This document shows, piece by piece, positions 1 to 5,572 of a DNA stretch of 5,572 bases (position 1 is the first letter of the stretch; each line of letters begins with the position of its first letter). The DNA comes from an uncultured Pseudomonadota bacterium (GTDB lineage Bacteria > Myxococcota_A > UBA796 > GCA-2862545): assembly GCA_937891875.1 (NCBI GenBank), contig CALATR010000482.1:1-5572 (forward strand), given 5' to 3'. The position numbers were made by a program, and so were the translations under genes. The notes under the pieces are model-generated. The model saw nothing but the letters and a program-made list of their open reading frames with translations. It made no database searches and was not told the origin of the DNA.

Positions 1-1
1 C

Positions 2-1192
2 TTCGCCCGCCTCACCCCCGCCCAGACCAGCGCGCTGGACGAGCTCGCCGACGCGTTCGCCGGCACCCCGCTGCACGCCCGGGTCGCCGAGGCCGTGCGC
101 GCCCTCGCTGCCGGCGAGATCCTGGCCCACCACCTGGCTGCGGTCGCCGCCGCCCGCGCAGCCCTCGAGGGGGCCCGCGCCGACGCCCTGCTCGCTGTGG
201 CCGCCGCGTCCCTTGGCCTCACCGTCGCCCCCGCCGAGGTCGGCCCCGCGCCCGAGCCCTCCGCCGAGGCGACGATCCGCATGGAGAGCGCCCGGCAGTG
301 GCTGGTCGAGATCGGCCTCGCCGGCCTGCAGAACCTCGACGACGCCACCATCGTGCCCATCGTCGCCACGCTGGAGGGCCTGCAGGCCATGCCCGAGCTG
401 GGCGGCCTGTCCGCCGTGCTCACCGGGTTCGCCGACGAGCTCCTCGACCACGCCCCGACGTCTGCGCTCGACGCCGTGCCCGCCCGCCGCTGGGCCGACC
501 TGTGGTGCCACGCCCTGCTCGCCACCTACGCCCTGCCCGAAGTGCCGGTCGAACGCGCGGTCCGTGGCCTGTGGCTCCCGATCGGCGCCGACGTCCGCCA
601 CCACGACCACCTGCTGAGTGTCGTCGTGCACGGCCTGCTCGAGGTCGACGGCGACAAGCACCTGGTGCGCTCCGGCTTCGCCGCCTGGAAGGTGGACGCG
701 ATCACCGGCGCCGAGATCTGGAACCTCGTGACCCCGCAGGCGCCCCGCCTGTTCGCCGCCCTCGCCGACGACGCCGCCCTGGAGGTCGTCGGCATGGCGC
801 TGTGCTCCGACGGCATGCTGCGCTGGGACGACGCCGCGTGCACCCCCGCCGACGGCGCGCTCGACCTCGCTGGCGCCGTGCTGCACGCCCCGGCGCCCCG
901 CCACCGCCACCCCCTGCAGATCGCCGTGCCCGTGCGCTACCGCGGCGAGGCCCCCGCACCCCTCGATCTCTCCCGGACCAGCCCCCACATCGGCCTCGAG
1001 GCCAAGGACCTGGACCGGGGCACGATCACTGGACTGTTGAGGTTCGACGAAGCCTTCTCGGTGCAGCCCATGAGCGCTGTCCGGGGCAGCAAGCGCTTCG
1101 GTCCGGCGGCTGGCCTCGCCGCGGCGGCCAAGGTCAAGCAGCCCGTGCTCGACGTCCTGCGCGAGCGCGCCAGCAAGCTGCTCCGCAAGTGA
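2..1192 (+). CDS. Unrecognised Ala-rich protein, 5'-truncated, first gene of MoxR/vWA operon
   Basis: I do not recognise this protein family. The frame is open to the left edge of the window and shows 396 residues before the TGA at 1190-1192. The true start is probably outside: bases 2-94 already show coding-type codons ending almost only in G or C, and the GTG at 95 lacks a properly spaced ribosome binding site. The first third is Ala-rich and looks helical. A mixed region follows, with a His cluster (HHDH, bases 599-610) just after WLPIGADVR, and then a Pro/His-rich stretch near 885-925 (HAPAPRHRHP). The C-terminus is basic (ERASKLLRK). No signal peptide, membrane segment or SWIM-type CxC...CxH motif is visible; the only Cys residues are isolated. 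The stop overlaps the start of the vWA gene, implying co-translation and a shared function. It could be the C-terminal part of the SWIM-protein partner seen in related clusters, or a separate lineage-specific subunit. Coding status is well supported; function is not. Confidence 0.5.
   Translation, partial: FARLTPAQTSALDELADAFAGTPLHARVAEAVRALAAGEILAHHLAAVAAARAALEGARADALLAVAAASLGLTVAPAEVGPAPEPSAEATIRMESARQWLVEIGLAGLQNLDDATIVPIVATLEGLQAMPELGGLSAVLTGFADELLDHAPTSALDAVPARRWADLWCHALLATYALPEVPVERAVRGLWLPIGADVRHHDHLLSVVVHGLLEVDGDKHLVRSGFAAWKVDAITGAEIWNLVTPQAPRLFAALADDAALEVVGMALCSDGMLRWDDAACTPADGALDLAGAVLHAPAPRHRHPLQIAVPVRYRGEAPAPLDLSRTSPHIGLEAKDLDRGTITGLLRFDEAFSVQPMSAVRGSKRFGPAAGLAAAAKVKQPVLDVLRERASKLLRK
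1189..1192 (+). other. GTGA start/stop overlap, gene 1 to vWA gene
   Basis: The GTG start of the vWA gene shares bases with the TGA stop of the first gene. No Shine-Dalgarno-like sequence is seen in the roughly 15 bases upstream (bases 1174-1188). Initiation therefore probably depends on ribosomes finishing the first gene, which would tie the levels of the two proteins together. Confidence 0.8.
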
Positions 1193-2556
1193 CCGACGCC
1201 CGCCGACAGCTGGTCTACTGGCGCACCCTGCTGACGGCGCTGGGTGACGAGGACGCTGGTGCCGGGGTCGAGCGCGTCATGACCGAGCTGGTCGACGACG
1301 TGGGCCTGCCCCGCCTGGTCCTCGACGAGCGCGCCTCCCTCGACCAGGTCCTGCGCCGGGACCCGGAGCTCGAGGATCTGCTCGGCCTGCCCACCGACAG
1401 CGAGGATCTCGACGCGGACGCTCAGCTCAAGCGCACCGTGCTCTACCTCAAGGGCGTGCTCAACGTGTTCGGCCGGGTCGGCGGCGAGTCCGTCACCGCC
1501 GAGGAGTACGCCCGCTGGCTCGACGACGTGCGCGCCTTCGAGCGGGCCAGCGGGTACAAGCCGGGCTCGCTGATGCGAGGGCAGGGGAGCGGGGGCGGTC
1601 GTGCCACCACCAGCGACGAGGTCGACGAGGCCCTGCACGAGATCGGCAAGGGCGGCGGCCTGATGAGCGAGCCCGAGATCCAGGCGGGACTGCGCGGGAT
1701 CGAGAAGCGGCTCATCGATCGCATGCACCTGCGCGAGGTCCTCGCCGACGCGAAGCTCGCCGCGAAGCTCACGCCGTCGATGGCGCTGACCGCCCAGCTG
1801 CTGCGCGACAAGGACCACCTCGACGGGGCCGCGCTCCGCAACGCCAAGATCCTCATCAAGCGCTTCGTCGACGAGCTGGGCGACGTGCTGAAGAAGCAGG
1901 TGATGCAGTCCCAGACCGGCGAGGTCGACCGCTCGGTGCCGCCCAAGCGAGTGTTCCGCAACCTCGACCTCAAGCGGACCCTGTGGGCGAACCTCACCAA
2001 CTGGGATCCGCAGAGCGAGCGCCTCTACGTCGACCGGCTCTACTACCATCATCGGGCGAAGAAGCTGAACAAGACGCGGCTCATCGTCGTGGTCGACCAG
2101 TCGGGCTCGATGGTGCCGGCGATGGTGAACTGCACCATCCTGGCCAGCATCTTCGCCGGCCTGCCCAGGATCGACGCCCACCTCATCGCCTACGACACCC
2201 GCGCGCTGGACCTGAGCCCGTGGGTGAACGATCCGTTCGAGGTCCTGCTCCGCACCCGGCTCGGCGGCGGCACCGACGGCACCTGCGCCATGCCCTACGT
2301 GCTGGGCCACGTCAGCGACCCGCGCAACACGGTCGTCGCCTGGATCAGCGACTTCTACGACAACCGCGATCTGATGCCGATGTTCACGAGCCTCGTGCGC
2401 TCCGGCGTCACCTTCATCCCCGTCGGCTCGGTGTCGAGCAGCGGCTACTTCTCCGTCGACTCCTGGTTCCGAAAGGAGCTCAAGGCGCTCGGCACCCCCG
2501 TGCTCTCAGGCAGCCTCAAGACGCTCATCCGCGAGCTCAAGGCTGCACTCCCCTGA
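1189..2556 (+). CDS. vWA (MIDAS) domain protein, YehP/CoxE-like
   Basis: This 455-residue protein is the likely metal-binding partner of the downstream MoxR ATPase. The vWA domain fills the C-terminal part, about residues 297-450. Its MIDAS site is complete: D303-x-S305-x-S307 (VVVDQSGSM), T362 in LGGGTDG and D388 in WISDFYDN. Upstream, about residues 170-290, lie the helical region and the motif NLDLKRTLWANLTNW, which strongly recall E. coli YehP as I remember it (NFDFKSTLRANLQHW, then VDQSGSM and LGGGTN). It is some 75 residues longer than YehP, which I recall as about 378. The extra length lies in the N-terminal half, which includes a Gly/Ser-rich linker near residues 130-140. I chose GTG at 1189 because it overlaps the preceding stop as GTGA; no clear Shine-Dalgarno precedes it, which suggests translational coupling. 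No signal peptide or membrane segment is seen, so it is probably cytosolic. The domain call is secure; the process served is unknown. Confidence 0.95.
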   Translation: MTDARRQLVYWRTLLTALGDEDAGAGVERVMTELVDDVGLPRLVLDERASLDQVLRRDPELEDLLGLPTDSEDLDADAQLKRTVLYLKGVLNVFGRVGGESVTAEEYARWLDDVRAFERASGYKPGSLMRGQGSGGGRATTSDEVDEALHEIGKGGGLMSEPEIQAGLRGIEKRLIDRMHLREVLADAKLAAKLTPSMALTAQLLRDKDHLDGAALRNAKILIKRFVDELGDVLKKQVMQSQTGEVDRSVPPKRVFRNLDLKRTLWANLTNWDPQSERLYVDRLYYHHRAKKLNKTRLIVVVDQSGSMVPAMVNCTILASIFAGLPRIDAHLIAYDTRALDLSPWVNDPFEVLLRTRLGGGTDGTCAMPYVLGHVSDPRNTVVAWISDFYDNRDLMPMFTSLVRSGVTFIPVGSVSSSGYFSVDSWFRKELKALGTPVLSGSLKTLIRELKAALP

Positions 2557-2562
2557 CTCCGT

Positions 2563-2566
2563 GGAG
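2563..2566 (+). promoter_or_regulatory. Ribosome binding site of the MoxR ATPase gene
   Basis: GGAG lies in the 16-base gap after the vWA stop, six bases before ATG 2573. It decides the start in favour of 2573, because the alternative GTG at 2561 would overlap this site and has no purine-rich stretch upstream. Confidence 0.75.
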
Positions 2567-2572
2567 CTCTGC

Positions 2573-3685
2573 ATGTCCGAACAACTGCGCGCCCCCGTCG
2601 AGGTGAAGTACGCCGACGAGCTGGCCTGGCTCGCGTCGATCGACACGGGTCGCAAGCCATTTTCCTGGCGTCTTTCGCCGAAGATGGTCCGGATCTTCGT
2701 CCTCGGCAGCCGGCCGCAGGACAAGCTCGACCGGGACGTGCAGCAGAAGTGGTACGGCGCGCCCGCGCTGGTGGAGAAGGCGATCGTCACGCTCGCCTCG
2801 GACCGCGGGCTGCTGCTCATCGGCGACCCGGGCACGGGCAAGTCGTGGCTCGCCGAGCTGCTCTCCGCCGCCATCTGCGACGACTCGACCCGGGTCGTGC
2901 AGGGCACCGCCGGCACCGCCGAGGACCACATCAAGTACGCCTGGAACGTCGCCGAGGTCATCGGCAAGGGCCAGAGCCGGGACTCGCTGATCCCGTCGCC
3001 CATCATGAGCGCGATGCAGGACGGCGTGCTGGGGCGCTTCGAGGAGCTGACCCGGTGCACCAGCGACGTGCAGGACGCGCTGATCAGCATCCTGTCCGAG
3101 AAGTACATCACCATCCCCGAGCTCGACGAGGACAACGTCGTCTTCGCCCGGCCGGGCTTCAACATCATCGCGACCGCCAACAGCCGCGACCGCGGGGTGA
3201 ACGACCTGTCGAGCGCCCTGAAGCGCCGGTTCAACTTCGTGCAGATCCCGGTCGTGACCAACCGCAAGGCCGAGAAGCAGATCGTCGAGTTTCGCGTCAA
3301 GGACCTGCTCGCCCGCAACGAGTTCGACGTGGAGATGCCGACCGCGCTCCTCGACGTGCTCCTGCAGACCTTCGCCGACCTGCGGGTCGCCGCGCGCAAC
3401 GCCTCGTCGGACGACGAGCGCCTCGAGAGCGCCCTGTCGACCGCCGAGCAGATCGGTGTGGTCGAGGATGCCGTCCTGCACGGCCAGTTCTTCGGCGACG
3501 CCGACCTGGAGCCGCGGATCCTGGCCATGTCCCTCGTCGGCACCCTGGTCCGGCGGATCCCCGAGGATCTCTCGGTCATGAACAAGTTCTGGCACGCCGT
3601 CGTGCAGAAGCGCGCGGACGAGGAGGGCGGCCCGTGGGTCGACTTCCTGGCGGGCGGCAAGGAAGCGATGGAGCTGCATCGGTGA
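2573..3685 (+). CDS. MoxR-type AAA+ ATPase, YehL-like
   Basis: This 370-residue ATPase probably forms a ring-shaped remodelling motor acting with the vWA protein. Walker A is GDPGTGKS (residues 84-91, K90). VQGTAGTAED follows, and the Walker B position is LGRFEELTR (E157-E158). Sensor 1 is N203 in NIIATANSRDRG, and the arginine finger is R218 or R219 in SSALKRRFN. The rest is a helical lid. A short N-terminal segment (PVEVKYADELAWLA, then WRLSP) matches the start of YehL-type proteins, and length fits that family. Walker B has Glu-Glu rather than Asp-Glu, which I believe is usual for this subfamily (IEELTR in relatives), so activity is not ruled out. ATG at 2573 is preferred over GTG at 2561 because GGAG lies six bases upstream of the ATG, whereas nothing suitable precedes the GTG. 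The stop overlaps the DUF5682 start. RavA, CbbQ and NorQ are characterised relatives that also work with vWA proteins. The substrate here is unknown. Confidence 0.96.
   Translation: MSEQLRAPVEVKYADELAWLASIDTGRKPFSWRLSPKMVRIFVLGSRPQDKLDRDVQQKWYGAPALVEKAIVTLASDRGLLLIGDPGTGKSWLAELLSAAICDDSTRVVQGTAGTAEDHIKYAWNVAEVIGKGQSRDSLIPSPIMSAMQDGVLGRFEELTRCTSDVQDALISILSEKYITIPELDEDNVVFARPGFNIIATANSRDRGVNDLSSALKRRFNFVQIPVVTNRKAEKQIVEFRVKDLLARNEFDVEMPTALLDVLLQTFADLRVAARNASSDDERLESALSTAEQIGVVEDAVLHGQFFGDADLEPRILAMSLVGTLVRRIPEDLSVMNKFWHAVVQKRADEEGGPWVDFLAGGKEAMELHR
3670..3673 (+). promoter_or_regulatory. Ribosome binding site of the DUF5682 gene
   Basis: GGAG sits inside the last codons of the ATPase gene, eight bases before GTG 3682. 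It supports the GTG start, so this gene can recruit ribosomes itself as well as by coupling through the GTGA overlap. Confidence 0.65.
3682..3685 (+). other. GTGA start/stop overlap, ATPase to DUF5682 gene
   Basis: The GTG start of the DUF5682 gene overlaps the TGA stop of the ATPase gene in the same four-base arrangement as at the first junction. This supports a single polycistronic message and coordinated production of the two proteins. Confidence 0.85.
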
Positions 3686-5572
3686 GCGACCGCCTCGACC
3701 AGCTCGCCCTGGACGACGCCGACTCCCTCCTCATCCAGCTGCGGGAGCTCGCGGCGGCGTTCACCGAAGACGAGGCCGACCTGGCCAGGGTCCTGCAGAC
3801 CATGGCCGCGGACGTCGAGCGCGCCCGGCGCGAGCCCCTGCCCATCTTCCCGGTCATCCACCACAGCCCGGCGTCGGCCGTGCACATGGTGCGCTGGCTG
3901 CGAGAGCGCCGTCCGAAGCTGGTCTTCATCGAGATGTGCGAGGACCTGATCGACCTCGTGCCGGACCTGAAGGACTGCACCCTGCCGGTAGCGCTGCAGG
4001 CCTTTGCCGGCGAGACCGAGGGCTTTCCGCCCAGCTGGACCCCGCTGTCGGTGGTCGCGCCGATCACCGAGTTCAGCGCCGAATACCAGGCGATGGCGTA
4101 CGCCCTGCAGGACCCCGACGTCGAGCTGGTCTTCGTCGACCGCTCGGTCGACCACGTCTTCCAGTGGCGAGACCGCAGCCAGGACCCCGACACCCCGGTC
4201 CACGACGACGAAGACGACGAGGAAGAGGCGCGGCTGCACGGCTCGGCGGTGGGCCTCGAGCTGGGTGGGCTCGCCCCGAGCTTCGGCGCGTTCCGGGACG
4301 TGCTGCTCGCGAACGCCCGCATGACCCACTTCGAGGAGTGGACCAGCCTCTACATCGAGGAGCCGACGATCGGCTCGAACACGGCGACCTACCGGGCGAT
4401 CCTGTTCCTGGTCGGCAGCCTGTTCCGGCGCCTGGGCTCGACCCCGCACGACCGCGAGGAGATCCGCCGCCGCGACCGCTACATGTGGACCCGCATCAAG
4501 GACGTGCTCGCCGATCGGAAGGTCGCTCCCGAGGAGTGCGTGTTCCTGTGCGGGGCGGCCCACGCGGTCGCCGACGACTGCCCGGAGTGGGGGCTCGGCA
4601 GCGACGCGCGCTTCGAGCCGGAGCCGCGCACGGCCACCCGCTGGCTCAACGGGTTCATCCCGTCGTCGTATGCGGCGATCGAGCTGCAGTTCGGCCATGC
4701 CCGAGGTGCGGTGTCCATGGCCGAGTCGCGCTGGAAGAAGGCGCTGAAGACCTGGAACCTGCAGCCCTACACCCTCACAACGAAGAAGGGCAAGGCCTCG
4801 AAGCGCAAGGTGAAGGCGGCAAAGCCGCCGATGCAGCTCTCGCTCGACATGGTGCTCACCGGCGCCCCGCCCCTCGCCGATGCCGACGTCACCGAGCTGC
4901 TCACCTGGGTCACGGGCATCGTGTCCGCGGCCCGCAAGAACCGCTACCTGGCGACCACCGCCGACGCGATCGCCATCTACGAGACGTCCATCCTGCTCGC
5001 GCGCATGCGCTCGCGGAAGCGCCCGAGCCCCTTCGACTTCATCGACGCCGCCGAGACCTGCCTGGAGAAGGGACGCCCGCCCGGTCGCCGCAGCATCCGC
5101 CAGCTGTGCAACCGGATGCTGGGCGGCGATCGCATCGGCCAGGTCGGCTACAGCTCGCTGCCGCCGCTGGTCCAGGACGTGTACGACCGCCTGGCACCCC
5201 TGGGCATCGACGCGAGCACCCGGCGCGTCACCCGCGTGCTGATGGACTTCACCGCAGAGCCCGACAAGCGCGCGTGCAGCATGCTCCTGTGGCGGCTGAA
5301 CTGGCTGACCCAGGGCACCCGCGTCGCCCGGCCGATCATGGGTGAGCTCAAGCTGGGCATGGAGCCGCGCCAGGAGAGCTGGGACGTGGCCCTGCACGGC
5401 GCCGAGCAGCGCGCGGTCATCCAGCTGGCGTTCGAGGGCGTCACCGTCGAGCAGGTCCTCGAGAAGCGCCTGTCCGCCGACGCGTTCGGGGTCGACGCGC
5501 GGACCCTCACCGCCCTGCGCGCGGTCGAGGGCTCGCTGATCCTGCTGTCGAACCCGCGGCTGTCGGCGAGCC
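3682..5572 (+). CDS. DUF5682 family protein, YehM-like, 3'-truncated
   Basis: The frame opens with GTG at 3682, overlapping the ATPase stop as GTGA with GGAG eight bases upstream. It stays open to the right edge, giving 630 visible residues. E. coli YehM, as I recall it, is about 760 residues, so perhaps 100-150 are missing. The N-terminal half has the marks of DUF5682: VIHHSPAS (H60, H61), then PKLVFIEMCED (E84), and later VFLCGAAHA (G291, H294). Together these resemble the TraB/Tiki/EreA-type superfamily, whose His and Glu residues sit in a putative metal-dependent hydrolase site; relatives often read RHHGPGSA where this one has HHSPASA. An acidic run (residues 175-182, DDEDDEEE) and a Lys-rich linker (about 368-381, KKGKASKRKVK) divide the protein. 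The C-terminal part looks helical and has no motif I know. No signal peptide or clear membrane segment is present. The neighbouring MoxR and vWA genes support the family call. Catalytic activity is inferred from motifs only. Confidence 0.88.
   Translation, partial: MSDRLDQLALDDADSLLIQLRELAAAFTEDEADLARVLQTMAADVERARREPLPIFPVIHHSPASAVHMVRWLRERRPKLVFIEMCEDLIDLVPDLKDCTLPVALQAFAGETEGFPPSWTPLSVVAPITEFSAEYQAMAYALQDPDVELVFVDRSVDHVFQWRDRSQDPDTPVHDDEDDEEEARLHGSAVGLELGGLAPSFGAFRDVLLANARMTHFEEWTSLYIEEPTIGSNTATYRAILFLVGSLFRRLGSTPHDREEIRRRDRYMWTRIKDVLADRKVAPEECVFLCGAAHAVADDCPEWGLGSDARFEPEPRTATRWLNGFIPSSYAAIELQFGHARGAVSMAESRWKKALKTWNLQPYTLTTKKGKASKRKVKAAKPPMQLSLDMVLTGAPPLADADVTELLTWVTGIVSAARKNRYLATTADAIAIYETSILLARMRSRKRPSPFDFIDAAETCLEKGRPPGRRSIRQLCNRMLGGDRIGQVGYSSLPPLVQDVYDRLAPLGIDASTRRVTRVLMDFTAEPDKRACSMLLWRLNWLTQGTRVARPIMGELKLGMEPRQESWDVALHGAEQRAVIQLAFEGVTVEQVLEKRLSADAFGVDARTLTALRAVEGSLILLSNPRLSAS

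Noticed and set aside
95..97. GTG at 95 as the start of the first gene
   Set aside because: The nearest GAGG is only two bases away, and the frame upstream is open with coding-type third positions, so the gene most likely begins outside the window.
298..1188. In-frame upstream extension of the vWA gene to an ATG at 298
   Set aside because: This part overlaps the first gene in another frame and encodes an Arg/Pro-rich shadow. The GTG at 1189, overlapping the stop, is the natural start.
937..2310. Minus-strand open frame of 457 codons antisense to the vWA gene
   Set aside because: It lies opposite a complete MIDAS domain, has a biased composition and shows no recognisable motif.
2561..2563. 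GTG at 2561 as the start of the ATPase
   Set aside because: It lies within the likely ribosome binding site of ATG 2573 and has no Shine-Dalgarno sequence of its own.
2557..2572. Possible terminator or promoter between the vWA and ATPase genes
   Set aside because: Sixteen bases are too few, and neither a hairpin with a T-run nor promoter-like elements are present.
3936..5345. Plus-strand open frame of 469 codons inside the DUF5682 gene
   Set aside because: The product is Arg/Pro/Gly-rich without motifs, while the overlapping frame carries the DUF5682 motifs and continues in coding style to the window end.
2506..5397. Very long minus-strand open frame (963 codons) antisense to the ATPase and DUF5682 genes
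   Set aside because: The opposite strand holds a gene with unmistakable AAA+ motifs. The antisense product is low-complexity Arg/Ala/Gly/His-rich with no domain, as expected from antisense of high-GC codons.

Overview
The window is a compact, gene-dense stretch of a very GC-rich bacterial genome. Codons end almost always in G or C, GTG starts are common, and long spurious frames lie open on both strands. This fits a high-GC lineage such as Myxococcota or Actinomycetota. The sequence alone does not decide between them, and there is no rRNA, tRNA or lineage-specific marker.

All four genes are on the + strand and nearly contiguous, so they read as one operon. In order they are: (1) the 3' part of an unrecognised Ala-rich protein, cut by the left edge (2-1192); (2) a vWA-domain protein resembling Escherichia coli YehP (1189-2556); (3) a MoxR-type AAA+ ATPase resembling YehL (2573-3685); and (4) a DUF5682-family protein resembling YehM, cut by the right edge (3682-5572). 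Genes 1/2 and 3/4 overlap by four bases (GTGA). Genes 2 and 3 are separated by 16 bases that hold a ribosome binding site. No promoter, terminator, RNA gene, mobile element, CRISPR array or notable repeat was seen, and no non-coding stretch exceeds 20 bases.

The set corresponds to the E. coli yehLMPQ type of cluster: a MoxR ATPase, a DUF5682 protein and a vWA protein, often with a SWIM zinc-finger protein. The gene order here differs. By analogy with better-known MoxR/vWA pairs (RavA-ViaA, CbbQ-CbbO, NorQ-NorD), the ATPase probably works with the metal-binding vWA protein as a remodelling machine. The DUF5682 protein would be a partner or effector with TraB/Tiki/EreA-like hydrolase motifs. 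The substrate and physiological role are unknown. The most open questions are the identity of the first gene and the activity of the DUF5682 protein.
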